A stretch of DNA of 64,000 nucleotides from Pyricularia pennisetigena (lineage: Eukaryota > Ascomycota > Sordariomycetes > Magnaporthales > Pyriculariaceae): assembly GCF_004337985.1 (NCBI RefSeq), contig NW_021940918.1, positions 2,708,169 through 2,772,168 on the forward strand. Direction: 5' to 3'. The translations under genes and the position numbers were made by a program. Positions 21,301 through 33,649 of this stretch are shown here, piece by piece. A model generated the notes under the pieces. It had not been told where the DNA came from, ran no database searches, and worked only from the letters and a program-made list of their open reading frames with translations. Numbering within the stretch: the stretch's first letter is position 1; each line of letters opens with the position of its first letter.

Positions 21301-22240
21301 CCGGGGGTTGCTCCTTTTAAACCAGGGAATTCCTAAAATTATATTTTTATTCCCTATTTCCGTAATATCCAAAATAATTTATTCCTTTCGTTTATAATTT
21401 TCCATCCAAAGGTATACGGTCTTTGTTTCGATAATACCGTTCCCGTATAAAACTACCTTTTTTTTACGGTTTATAGTCGATATAATTTTTCCTTTTATCG
21501 CCAAAATATTCGTCGTTTTTTTACAATTTTTAGAAAAATGTAATTGTTTTGTGCTCCGCTATTAAAAAGCGTTCGTATAAATTTTCCATTAAATCGTATA
21601 TTTAAAAATATATATTCGTGTACTGCTTTCGTGGTTTGCGTGGCGTTTAAGGTTTTTTATTCCGTTTTTATTATTACCGTCTAGTGCCCTGTACCGTCTG
21701 GTTGTCCTAGTTTTTTAGCTTATTAAATTTGCGTCGTGGGTCCTTATTCTTCTTATTTCGGGGCGTATAGCTGTTTTTAACGTTAATTTTATTAAATCGG
21801 TGCCCTGTTAATGCAGGCGTTTTTCGTGCGTTTATAGGTATTTCGTTATTTTTAACGTTAGGGTTCCACACAATTTTAATTATGGGTGCGGGTCCTGGTT
21901 ATCGTAATTTCGTTTCGTACTATGCCTATGCTTTGGTTAACATATATATTTTGCAAATGTTTCGGGTATATTCGTACTATGGGAATTGTTTTTGGTTATA
22001 ATATATTATAAGGTAATCGTTACAAAGGGTAAAAATTACCGCTAATTCGGTATTAAATTTTATTTTAATTTCCCAATTGGGTAATTTAATGGTGGTATAT
22101 ATTTCGTGGATGCCTGTTATTTTACGTCGTCGTGGGAAAAAATCGTGGATTATTTTTCTGCTAAAATGCAATCCGCAATTATTTCGAAAACATTTTACCC
22201 AAAAAATTTTTGTATATTTGGGATATTTAATATCCAAAAT
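18335..22240 (-). pseudogene. gypsy copy 1 pol remnant (PR-RT-RH-IN-chromodomain)
   Basis: Recognisable fragments: an integrase core around 19100-19351 (MDFIVKLPPSEK, KYAYFLFYK, NNHGFPKSIITD); RNase H around 19.7-20.0 kb; reverse transcriptase around 20695-20910 (PTGYPILFVPKKNGKLR, then VDYKQLND); and a chromodomain around 18.35-18.5 kb with a YDVERILDHK start and an IWEPLNHL end. Many stops fit CAG/CAA/CGA-to-stop or TGG-to-TAG/TGA changes expected of RIP. Confidence 0.85.
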
Positions 22241-22439
22241 TGGGTAATTTCCGAAAATTGGATCGATTAATTTTATAGGGTTTTGTATTTATATTCGAAA
22301 TAATATTCCGGGAAATTGCACTAATTGGTCGTTTCGGTATAAATCGATAAGTTTTTTCTTATATATATAAAGGTTGTTTTTTTTTACTGCACTATATAGG
22401 TTTGAAAATATAATTTTTTTTTCGCTAAATTCGTTTTTT

Positions 22440-23750
22440 AACTCGTTATTAAATTCGTCCGTTGGGGTTTATTAGATTATCCGGATGCGGTGGGTTTGTC
22501 CCAATAATTTTGGTTTTAATTTTTTTAAGGTATTTAATTCCGTAAATTCGGGTAATTTAGCGTTTTGCTTGCGTAATTGTGCCGGTGGTTTGGTTTTAAT
22601 GGGTATACGGTCTCCTACTGCTAAGGTCCGAATGCTTTTAAATTTTTGTGGGTATTATCCTGCGTCCATTTTTGCGCTGTTATGGATTATGCAATTATCG
22701 TCGTAATATATGGTCCAGCTTTTTAAATTGTATTAATCCGGTGGTATTTGTTGGTGGGTGGTGGTATTTAATCCTCGTGGTTTTTTGGAATCGGGGTGTA
22801 AGTCCGGAGTGCTTTAGGGACAAAATTTGGCTATATATCCTGGTTTTTCGCATTTAAAATATTTACCACTTTTGGGGTTTTTGCGAGGTTTTTTATATTG
22901 GGTCGCGTTAAAATTTATAAATCCGTTATATATTCCGTAGGAAATACTATATTAGCGAAACGGTTTAAGGTATTAGTATTTGCGTCCCGTATTAATTTAT
23001 CGTAAAATTGGCCCCCATACGCTGCGTCCTTCGCGTCGTTCCAATTTCCGTTCGTAAAATCGGTTATCGATTTTAATTGTTAATTTTACGTACTCGGTTA
23101 AAATATCGGGTCGTTTTTTTTTAACAAATTCGTTTTTAATTTTTTTTTAAATTCCGCATAAAAACGTGCCATTAGGGCTTCGGGGCCCCATAATAATTTG
23201 GCGGTAATTTATCGAAATTTACTGGCATATTTAAATACCGATTTAATTTGGGTAAAACGTACCAATTTACGTTTAATTGTGCGTTTTTCGTCTGGGCTAC
23301 CGAATGCTCCCCTAAAACATTTTTCGAAATTCTCGTAATCGTCGAAAATGCGGTTAATTTTAATTTTACGGTTTTTTTTTTTATTATAATCCAAATAATT
23401 TCGTAGGATTGGTTCGAACCAGGTAAACGCATCGCCTTTTAATAACAAAACTGCGTAAATAACCTTTTCTGCGTTATTATCGAAATTGTTTTCGTTAAAG
23501 TGAAAATAGGCCCGGGTTCCCGTAAAAAATCCCTGCAGGGTACCTGGGATACCATTATAAAATAATAATAAAAAATATTTAATATAATTCCTATTAGTTC
23601 GATTAATTTGTTCGGTTATTCGTTCCTGGAATTATCGATTTTCTGCTTGGAGCGTCGCGACCATTTAACGCAAAGCGTTAGCGTTGGCCGGAACGTTAAT
23701 AGTAAAAGGGGTTTAAAGGGTGGTTTTATTGGAAAACATTATTTCGGCGA
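22440..23750 (-). pseudogene. gypsy copy 1 gag remnant
   Basis: A retrotransposon gag-type segment is readable at 23209-23448 (KGDAFTWFEPILRNYL, then FEKCFRGAFGSPDE). A probable zinc-knuckle region near 22.8 kb is too mutated to be certain. Confidence 0.75.
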
Positions 23751-23799
23751 TACTGCTCGGTATATTTTAAAGCAAAATACTGAACAGGAACAATTAAAA

Positions 23800-24242
23800 T
23801 ATTACGATTAAAATATCGGGTAACCTATTTTTAGGGTAAAATACAATAGGTTAAAGCAATTAAGCGTTTTAACTGGGTAATTGGGGTTTTTAATAATTGG
23901 GGTAAAATTATAATCGTTTTTAAGTAAATATTAAAGTTAATTAAAATTTAATTGCTGCTAAGCAATCCTAAAATCGAATTTATTTACATAGCAATAAACG
24001 CGTTTTATATAAACTATATTCCAAATATAATCTCCTTTAATTTATTTAATTTATAATTCCCAATCGAGGTTTTACAGATTATTGAAATCACTTCTTTTGG
24101 CGATTACGTGGTGTTACGTGATCTTTTCCCTTACATAATCTTATTTCCTATCGGTCGGTGTTTTCTCAGGTCGAGTGTTATTAGGAGGGGTGTGACCCCG
24201 CCTGGCCTTACTGGTATTGGCCCAACTTGTTTGGTCGTAATA
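23800..24242 (-). repeat. gypsy copy 1, 5' LTR
   Basis: 443 bp, starting TATTACG where the left LTR has TGTTACG. Differences from the partner LTR are almost all C-to-T or G-to-A. Confidence 0.9.
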
Positions 24243-24247
24243 AGTAA

Positions 24248-25900
24248 TAGCAATAATAATAAAAATAGGTGTTTTTCCGTTTATTTTGGCGGGTTAAATT
24301 GCGTATAAACCGCGCTATACGCTAAATACCGGTTAAACGTTGGTTAACGGGTATAATATAATATTTTTTTTTATTCCTATTAATAGGAATCGATTTGGTC
24401 GCGCCGAAAAACGCGTACAATTATAAATCTTTATTTACGTTTTGGCGAATTTACGAACGTGCGATTTAATTAACGCGCTCCCTATATATATATAAACGAA
24501 TTAATACCACCGAAACGTTGCAATTGCAACGCGTTTTTCAATTTTCCCAACGGGAAATTAAAAACTAAAAAATATAATTTATATCGCAACCGGTTTTATA
24601 ATGTTAAATTAACGGTAAAATATAGGTTTTTTTTACCGTCGTTACCGGCGCCGCTTTTACTTTTGCGGTTACCGATATAACCCCCGCCATTATCCCCGCC
24701 GAAACGGTAATTTCCGAAACGTAAACCGAAAAAATTATTACCGAAATATTAATAGTTAAAAATCCTACCGACCCTGCGCCCGCCCCCGTTATTATTTTTA
24801 CCGCTACCGAACCCGCCCCCGTTGCTGTTTTTACCGCTACCGAACCCGCCCCCGCGTTTATTTAAACCGCCGCCCTTAAAACCGCTTCCGGGCGTATTAA
24901 AAACGCGCGCGGCGTTAAAAATACCGTAAATTGTTCCCAAACCGTGTTTAAAAACGTGGGGTAATATTAATTATATATATAAAAACCGAAAAATATAAAA
25001 AAAAGGAGGAGGGAGGAAACCGAAAAAAAGGAGGAAAATAAAAAAAATAACGATAACCGCCCCGTCCGTTCCGTAAATATTTCCCCTATTTTAAAACGTT
25101 TATTTATAAATAGCGTAAATTAATATACGTAATATAATCGCGTCGTTTTCGCCCCCGCCGTATACGCCCAAACGATTTTATAAATTACCCGGTATTATAT
25201 TTCGGGTATACGAAAGCGTATTTATCCGGAATTGCGACCGGTTTATACGTTAATTAGCCCGGCGTGCGTTCCCGTGCGCGGGGAACGCGTTTACCGCGTT
25301 ATTAAAATTACCGAAATAATTATACCTGTTTTTTTTCCCAATTGGGGGATTTTTTAAATACGTCGCACGCGATTTAAACCAGGCGTTTTTTATATCGCCG
25401 CGTACCCCCGTTAAAAAAATCCAATTCCTTCGGAACGTAATTACGTATTATTTCCGGGATTGGACCGAATCCTAAACGAAAAAATTGGTAATTTTCCAGG
25501 CGAAAAATATTCCTGCGCTAAAACCCGTAAAAAAGGTTTTTAATATTTTTTTTGCGCCGTAAAACGTAAAGGAAACGTTATTTCGTGGTATTTAAATGGG
25601 ATTAGGATTGGTTATTATGGGTGGCGTACCGGTAATAATAGGTGCGATTTTTAATAATTAACCTATTACGGGTATTTATTTCGTATTATTTCCTGGCGGC
25701 GCTGGCGCCGGCCATTAGGTTTTTTTATGGGTGGGTTTCGGCCCTAAATATTCGTTATTTTATATATTCGTTGCTTTTTATCGTTGTTTTTTTTTTTTTT
25801 TTTTTAATAGGTTTAATACGCGTTATTTAATATTATACTTTTTACCGTATTTCCGAACTCCTTTTTAAATTTTGTTAAACGTTATAAAAATTTAAAAATA
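24248..25900 (-). other. unassigned segment of the copia nest, Gly/Asn-rich minus-strand reading
   Basis: This lies downstream of the copia RNase H, where a simple copia element should already have ended. The minus strand gives a broken frame with gag-like flavour: a helix-rich part near 25.4-25.2 kb, then a Gly-rich tail with two copies of GGGFGSGKN (24749-24940) and more Gly/Asn-rich sequence toward 24.6 kb. It could be an accessory gene of the copia family, or a remnant of a third element. I cannot assign it. Confidence 0.4.
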
Positions 25901-26079
25901 CTTTAAAATGCTCGAATTTGGGGATCGATAACGATTTAGTAAATCCGTTTGCAGGTATAAATTTTATTTCCAGGTAAATAACGTGGAAGTTTTTTTTGGC
26001 GTATTCCTATTTAAATTATATATTTTATATATTTATATAACGCAGGTTAATATTAATGCGAAAGTTTTTATTAACGATT

Positions 26080-26360
26080 AAACGAATCGTTTATTTATTA
26101 TCGCAATATAAATTCCAGGGTTGGCCTAAATTTAACTGTATTTTTTTAAAAATCCGTTTTAAAGTTATAATTTTTTTGGCCGCTTTCGATAATGCGTATA
26201 ATTTTATTTTTATTATAAACGTCGTTACCGTGGTTTACCTTACCGCCCTCCAATTAATAACTTTTCCGAATAGCATTATTACGTATCCTTTTAAAAACTT
26301 TTTTATATTTAAATCGTCGCCGAAAAATGCGTTATTTGCGAATATAAAATGTTAATTTTA
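26080..26360 (-). pseudogene. copia RNase H remnant
   Basis: The minus strand reads GDDLNIKKFLKGYVIMLFG, then VINWRA, then a KLYALSKAAK helix, the spacing of the copia RNase H domain. Stops interrupt it. Confidence 0.7.
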
Positions 26361-26540
26361 ATCGCTCGCTCCGTATTTAATTCCTAAAAACCTCGTACTA
26401 TATAAATAAAATGGTATTTTTTTAATTAAACGTTTGTAAAAAGGATTAAAATTGGTAAAAAATTTAAAAAATATTAATATTACGTGCGCAACGTCCGGTT
26501 TAAATATAATTGCGATATATAAAATAAACTTTACCATTTC

Positions 26541-27122
26541 CTAATAGGTTTTAACCTTTTTTGGAATTGCGGTCCCCTCGTATTTTATTATAGGATTTTT
26601 TGGTAATGGCGTTGGCGGGTATTTTAAGCTTTTTGTAAATTTAAAACGTATGGCAATTTTTTCGATATACGAATCGTGCAATAAAATCGCTGTACGTCGT
26701 TTTTTATTTCGCAATACGCGCATCCCAAAAAACCAGGAAAACTGCCTCTCCCGTAGCTCGTATTTAACTTTCAGGCCGTCGATAACCGTTTTACCGTTTT
26801 TGGCGTGTTTTGCGGTATATAATACAATTATATCGTTTACGAAAAAAATTACGATAACCCTATTTTATATAAATACGTATATATATAATTTATTACCAAC
26901 TGGTTTAAATCCCAAATTTTATAACGTTTTTAGGAGCTTTTCGTACCAAAATTTGGGTAATTCCCTTATACCGTAAAACGTTTTTCGTAATTTAAATATA
27001 ATATTTTTTTTCCCAAACTTTTTTAATGCGGTGTAAAATATTAATTTATTTATATTAAACGTTACGTTAAGGAAAACGTTGCTTATATCGATTTGGATCG
27101 CCTCGAAGTTAAAATACGCCAT
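26541..27122 (-). pseudogene. copia reverse transcriptase remnant
   Basis: At 27122-26919 the minus strand reads IQIDISNVFLNVTFN and KLRKTFYGIRELPKFWYEKLL, matching the copia signature of a D-x-x-x-AFLNG-like block followed by LYGLKQAPR-x-W. A downstream fragment (26723-26541) fits the end of the RT domain. Confidence 0.8.
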
Positions 27123-27879
27123 TAAAATTAATATTAACCTGAAATTACGTGCTATTAATATCGCCGCGTAAACGTTTTTAAACGTATTGGGCGTTTATTA
27201 ATTACCTTTTACCACGAACCGTGCTTTATAACGTTCGAAATAACCGTTTTTGTCGAATTTATACGTAAATACCCATATAAACGGTACGGGTTTTATAATG
27301 TAGTTCGACCGAAGGGTTATTTCCCATATTTTTTTTTTCGAAATTTATCCATTCCGTTTTCGCTGTTTTAAAAAACTGCTTTTTATCCGGGTGCGCTATA
27401 AGCTTTTTCCAGGCTTTAGGCGCAAATATAAGGTCGTTTTTATACGGTTTAACCTTTTTATCCGGTTTTTTTTATTATATTACCGCCGCGATAATTTCGT
27501 GCAATATTTTATAATTATAATTACCGCCCTCCAACGTATTTTATTAATTAGGTAGGAACGTTAATAAAAACGTTAACCATAATTGAAAATTTGGAACGAA
27601 TATCCGGTTTTCGGTATATATTTGTTTTAAATGGATATTATTATTTCCGTATACCACGTTTTTTCCCTTTAAAATAATTGCGTTTGCAAAATTTGTATTA
27701 TTATTATTACCCCCGCGCCCTCCACGGGTTATATTTCCTTTACCGCGTTGGCGTTATCCCCTCGTATTTACCTCCAAAACCTTTATAATAGGTCGGGGCG
27801 TTTTCGAAAAACGTTTAAATTTTATTATACGCGTTTAAACGCTAGTTTGGGGTACCGGCGCGGGCGTAATATTTAAAAA

Positions 27880-28215
27880 TTATACGGATATAACGGTAAT
27901 ATTCGTCGGGTTCGGGGGTTCGGATTGCGGTTCCGGTATATTACCCCCGATAAAAAAACGGTTAAACGTAAAATATTCCCGCGCCAATTCGTTATTAATA
28001 ATAATTAATCCCACCGCCCGGGTACTTTTTACGAATTTCGGCGCACCCGGTTTTTTTACAAAATCCGTGGGCGTACGCGGTAAAAATCCGTTACTATTTA
28101 ATATACGTATACCGAATACGTAATTTTTTCCCGTTTTAGGCGTTATTATATTATCCTTTAAAATATTTAAATACGCTAATATTATTAGCGTATATTTTAT
28201 TGGTTCGTTAACCAT
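27880..28215 (-). pseudogene. copia integrase-RT linker remnant
   Basis: A 111-residue open frame, rich in Pro and Asn, lies between integrase (beyond the gypsy-2 insertion) and reverse transcriptase. Its position and composition match the linker of copia polyproteins; no domain is recognised. Confidence 0.5.
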
Positions 28216-28257
28216 TTATATCCCAAACGGTTCCGGTTAATTAACCGTTTTACCTGG

Positions 28258-28262
28258 GATCG
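28258..28262. repeat. target-site duplication GATCG, left copy
   Basis: GATCG precedes the left LTR of gypsy copy 2 and recurs at 35516-35520 after the right LTR. Confidence 0.85.
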
Positions 28263-28717
28263 TGTTACGATCAAGGTATCGGGTAACCTGTTCTTAGGGT
28301 AAAGTACAGTGGGTTGAAGCAACTAAGCGTCTTAACTGGGTAACTGGGGTTCTCAATAACTGGGGTGAAATTATAATCGTTCTTAAGTAAATATTAAGGT
28401 TAATTAGAATTTAATTGCTGCTAAGCAATCCTAAAATCGAATTTATCCATATGGTAATAAACGTACTTTATATAAACTATATTCCGAATATAATTTCCTT
28501 TAATTTGTTACAAATCGCAAAAATCACTTCGCCTAATTTGTTATAATCTTTTAAAAATTATTAAAATCACCTTTTTAACGATTACGTGGCGTTACGTGAC
28601 TTTTCCCTTAAGTAATCGATGTTTTATTGTCGGCAATTTCTTTGGGCGAGTGTCGTTAGGAGGGGTGTAACCCCGCCTGGCCTTATTAATACCGACCCAT
28701 TTTATTTGGTCGTAATA
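28263..28717 (-). repeat. gypsy copy 2, 3' LTR
   Basis: 455 bp, pairs with 35061-35515. Its first 80 bases are almost identical to those of the left LTR of copy 1 and contain many unmutated CA sites. Confidence 0.9.
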
Positions 28718-28920
28718 TTAGGTTTCCCCTTCTTTAACCAAATCCTTTTGGCCTTTAAATAATTTATATTCCCCTAATCTTTATTTTTGTTTCTATATTT
28801 TTTCCTTACTAACTTTTTTGCGCCATATTTAATCGCGTAACCAAATTAAAATCTGGTCGTTCGTCGATAAAACGTCGCCACGCTTTCCTTTTTTCCCTAT
28901 TATCGACCGACATTATCGAA

Positions 28921-29532
28921 ATGCTTTCCTGCAATCCCTGCTGTACCAAAAGCGTAGCATTTTATTAGGTGTTTCCGCAGGATTTTGCTCGTTATATGGA
29001 ATGCGTTCGTTTTAACCGTTTTAGTTGCGACGTATTGGGTTTATCCGCTGTTTAAATCCGTTATATTAATCGCCAATATTCGAAACTGGATACGGAAATT
29101 AAAACGTTTAAAAAGCAAATTTACGCGCAACAGGCGAAATTGCTTCGTTTGCGAAAGCAAAAAAAACTGTGGTTTAAAAAAATAATGCGAACTATATTTC
29201 GCGGGATTAATAATTTGGAGGAATTGGATCGCGTGGAACGTGAAAAGGTAAAGCAGGAGGAACGGCGGCGATCGTCCGAAATCCTTCTTAAAATATTATT
29301 CGAATCGTTTTTTCCGGATTCCAATTTTGTTTGGGATTCGACTTTCCCGATGGGTTTTTTAAATCCTTTTTTGTTGGATGAAATGAATGTTTTTGCGCAG
29401 CATTTGGTCGGTAAATTGCTTTTATCCATATATTTTAATTTATTAGTATATGCTAATCGTTTTTTTATAAGTTCGTTTGGTGGTATAATTTCGAATTTTG
29501 GCCGATTTTTAGCTTTTGGGAATGGTAAATAA
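28921..29532 (+). pseudogene. antisense accessory gene of gypsy copy 2 (Cys cluster plus coiled coil)
   Basis: From the ATG at 28921 a single frame of 204 codons runs to TAA at 29532 with only two internal stops, TAG at 28966-28968 and TAA at 29053-29055, both readable as RIP of CAG or CGA-type and CAA codons. The start reads MLSCNPCC (C-x2-C), then MECVR with a further Cys at codon 36. A helical KLLRLRKQKKLW stretch and a charged EELDRVEREKVKQEERRR helix follow, then a conserved FPDSNFVWDS motif. It is antisense to the element, between the 3' LTR and the chromodomain. Similar small Cys-cluster plus coiled-coil proteins are, as I recall, commonly predicted in fungal genomes with no assigned role. 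Confidence 0.65.
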
Positions 29533-29579
29533 TGCTTTTTTAGGTCGTCCTTTTTTTTTTAGCTAATTTGTTCGCAAAT

Positions 29580-32500
29580 CTAATTCCTGGTAATATTAAC
29601 GGAATAGTTCCTGGTAATTTTGGAAGTGGTTAAGGGGTTCCCAAGTGTTTTTTTCGTATCCGTAGTTTTCCTATTTAATAAAATATTCTGTTTTACCGTA
29701 ATTGCGTTTATGGTCCAGTATTCGTTCGACGTCGTATATTTCTTCCTCGTCGATTTTAATTGTTTTTTATATATTGGTACCGGGTGGTGCTAATTCCAAT
29801 AATAATACGTAAAACGTTGGGTGGATTTTTATAATTCCTGGTAATAACAATTTATAATTGGTTTTACTAATTTTTTTATCGATTTTAAAAGGTCCAAACT
29901 TTTTATAATTAAATTTGCTATTTGGTCGTTATGTTTTAATATTACGTCGAATAAAATAAACGCTATTTCCCTCCTGGAAGGATGGTCCCTTTATCCGATA
30001 TTGGTTGGCGTATTTAATCATTTTTTTTCGTACAAATTCCAATTCCTGTTGGAATTTTCGGTGGAGTTTTCGTAATTCGTTTGCTTATTTATCGGTTCGT
30101 GGGGCCGTAATCGTGGTTTTTGGTTCTTTATATACCGTAGGGTTAAATCCGTAATTGGCATAAAACGGGGTTGTTTTAATATTTTCATTTTCTAAGTTGT
30201 TATATACGAATTGTGCTGTGGATAATAACCGTACCCAATTGTCCTACTTATAGTTTACATAACATTTTAAATATTATTCCAATATTTGGTTTACTCGTTT
30301 TATTTATCCATCTGTCTGTGGGTGGAATACTGTAAATAATTTGTGGTCGGTTCTTAGCTATTCCATTAAAAATTTCCAAAATTTTAATATAAAAAACTTA
30401 TCTTTATCCGTAATAATGCTTTTTGGAAATCCGTGGTTATTAACAATTATTCGTAAAAATGTATAAACGATTTTTTCGGCGTTACTAATTTCCTTATAAG
30501 GTAGGAAATAAGCGTATTTAGTAAATTTGTCCATTATAATTAATATATTATCGTATTTAGTTTTAATAAATGGTTTTTCGGAAGGTGGTAATTTAACGAT
30601 AAAATCCATTATAATAATTTGCCAGGCCTTATTAGGGGCTGGTAAAAGCTGTAAAAACCCGTAAAGCTTATATTTGGCGGATTTGCTTTTTGCGCAAAAT
30701 TCGCAGTTTTTAATGGTTTTTCGTACTTTTTATCGTATTTTTTTAAAATTGTAGTGCTGTTTTAACCGTTTCCATATTTTGGAAATCCTTTGGTATCCGT
30801 AAGCTTTATTTTCGTGGATTTTCCGTATTTCCTTTAGTATGGTTACCGTATTGGTCGTTATAAGATTTCGGTGAATTGGTAAAAGGTTTCCGTTATCGTT
30901 TACCGTAAAAATTTTCCGTATTTCCTCGGGTACTATATTTTTATGGTTTGGTTTTTTGCTGAAGGCGTCGGCCCTACCATTTTCTGTTCCTTTTCGGTAA
31001 ATAATTTTGAAATGGAATTTTAATAGGAATTTTGCTTATTTAATTTATCGTTTGTTTAACACTTTGTTAATGGTAAAATGGGTCAGGTTTTTATAATCCG
31101 TATAAACTAATACTTCGTATTTAATTCCGGATAACTGTAATTTCCATTTTTCAAATATTCGGATAATAGCTATAAGTTTTTTATCGTGGATTTGGTAATT
31201 AAATTCTAATCCATATAATTTTTGTAAAAAAAAGGCGCAAAAGTGCAGGCGTTTTTTTTCGTTTCGTTGGTTAAATTATCCTCCGATTACGTAATCGGAT
31301 GCGTCGGTTTCGATTTCGAAAGGTTTCGTTGGGTCTAGTATTTTAAAAATCGGTTTTTATGCTATTGCATCTCGTAGCTGTTCGAAAACTTGCTGTATTT
31401 ATTCCGTCCATTGGAATTTTAGGTCCTTTTTGGTTATATTGGTCAATAAGGTGGCGATCGCGCCGTAACCTTTAATAAATTTTCTATAAAAGTTCATAAA
31501 TCCAAGGAATACCCGAACGTTTTTTACGTTTTATAATTGGGGCCATTCCTTTACTGTTTAAATTTTTAATTTTTCCATCCTAATTTTTCCAGGGGCGATA
31601 ATATATCCTAGGAAATTAATTTATTTGTTGTAAAAAATATATTTTTCGGGTTTAATTAAAAATTTAACGTTTTATAGCTTTTGTAAAACTGTGTGGACGT
31701 ATTTTTTGTATTTTTCCAACGTTTTGGAAAAAATAAGGATATCGTCCAAATAAATAACGATAAAAATGTTTAAATATTCCCTAAAAACGTGGTTAATTAT
31801 GGTTTAAAAAGTTGCGGGGGCGTTGGTAAAACCGAAAAGCATTACCAAGTATTTATAATATTTTCGTTTGGTGCGAAATACTATTTTCTATTCCTCGCCT
31901 TCCTTTATACGGATTAAATTATATATTTTTTTAAAATTTAATATCGTAAACCATTATATTTGGTAAAACATATTTCGAAATTTTCCTATTAATGGGAGCG
32001 GGTAGCAATTTTTTATTATAATATCGTTTAATTATTTGTAATTTACGTATAATTGTAGTTTTCCGTTTTTTTTTGGTACGAAAAGGATTAGGTATCCTGC
32101 TGGTAATATCGATAATTTAATATAACCTTTTTTAAAATTTTCCGCGAAATATTCGTTTAAAATTTCCATTTATATCGGATTTAAACCGTATATTTTATGG
32201 AATTTTGGTTAAGTTCTTTTTTTTAATGGTATTTCGTGGTCGAACGGACTGTATTCGGGTAATCCTGTTTCGAGTTTTTGGCTAAACAATCGTGTATAAT
32301 TTTGGTATTTTTCTGGAATTTTGCCGTTTTTGGTCTATTTTTTCGTGGTTTATATTATATAATTAAATCGGTTTTGGCCTGTAAATAGTCGCTTTTTTTC
32401 CGATATTAGCTCCGGGGTTGGTCGTCCTCCCTATAGGTACGCCATTTGCTTTATTTGGTCCTTCCGTGCCCTATACTTCCTATATAAACCCTGTTATACT

Positions 32501-33500
32501 GGAAATCGTTCAATAATTAGGTGCTTTTCCTATTAAATTTGGCCTGTAATCCAATTTATCCGGGGGTTGCTCCTTTTAAACCAGGGAATTCCTAAAATCA
32601 TATTTTTATTCCCTATTTCCGTAATATCCAAAATAATTTATTCCTTTCGTTTATAATTTTCCATCCAAAAATATACGGTTTTTATTTCGATGGTACCGTT
32701 CCCGTATAAAATTACCTTTCCTTTTACGGTTTATAATCGATATAATTTTTCCTTTTATCGCCAAAATATTCGTCGTTTTTTTACGATCTTTGGAAAAATG
32801 TAATTGTTTTGTGCTCCGTTATTAAAAAACGTTCGTATGGGTTTTCCATTAAATTATATATTTAGGAATATATGTTCGTATATTGCTTTCGTGGTTTGCG
32901 TGGCGTTTAGGGTTTTTTGTTCCGTTTTTATTGCTACCGTTTGGTACCCTATACCGTTTGGTTGTCCTAGTTTTTTAGTTTATTGGATTCGCGTCGTGGG
33001 TCCTTATTTTTTTTGTCTCGGGGCGTATGGCTGTTTTTAACGTTAATTTTATTAAATCGGTGCCCTGTTAATGCAGGCGTTTTTCGTGCGTTTGTAGGTA
33101 TTTCGTTATTTTTAACGTTAGGGTTCCACACAATTTTGGTCATAGGTGCGGGTCCTGGTTATCGTAACTTCGTTTTATATTATACCTATATTTTGGTTAA
33201 TATATATATTTTGCAAATATTTCGGGTGCATTCGTACCATGGGAATTGTTTTTAATTATAGCATATTATGGGGTAATCGTTATAAGGGGTGAAAATTACC
33301 GCTGGTTCGGTGTTAAATCTTATTTTAATTTCCCAATTGGGTAATTTAATGGTGGTATATATTTCGTGGATACCTGTTATTTTGCGTCGTCGTGGGAAAA
33401 AATCGTGGACTATTTTTCTGCTAAAATGCAATCCGCAATTATTTCGAAAACATTTTACCCAAAAGATTTTTATATGTTTGGGATATTTAATATCCAAAAT
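29580..33500 (-). pseudogene. gypsy copy 2 pol remnant (PR-RT-RH-IN-chromodomain)
   Basis: Parallel to copy 1, with an integrase core at 30358-30609 (MDFIVKLPPSEKPF, KYAYFLPYKE, NNHGFPKSIITD), an RT palm motif YLDD near 31745, RNase H near 31.2 kb and a chromodomain near 29.6-29.75 kb. Slightly fewer disabling changes than in copy 1. Confidence 0.85.
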
Positions 33501-33649
33501 TGGGTGGTTTCCGAAAATTGGATCGATTAATTTTATAAAGTTTTGTATTTATATTCGAAATAGTATTCCGGGAAATTGCATTAATTGGTCGTTTCGGTAT
33601 AAATCGATAAATTTTTTCTTATATATATAAAAGTTATTTTCCTTTGCTA

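Larger units (their letters stand above)
16999..24242 (-). mobile_element. chromodomain Ty3/gypsy retrotransposon, copy 1 (RIP-mutated)
   Basis: A 7244-bp element with two 443-bp LTRs (16999-17441 and 23800-24242), flanked by AGTAA at 16994-16998 and 24243-24247. On the minus strand one reads gag (about 23.2-23.5 kb), a protease-region stretch (about 22.0 kb), reverse transcriptase (20.9-20.1 kb), RNase H (about 20.0-19.7 kb), integrase (about 19.6-18.9 kb) and a chromodomain (about 18.5-18.35 kb). The polypurine tract AAAGGAAAGGAAACC abuts the left LTR. The reverse-transcriptase active site reads YLDN rather than YLDD (codon at 20482-20484, a G-to-A change), so this copy is inactive. It inserted into the copia element after the latter was in place. 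Confidence 0.93.
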
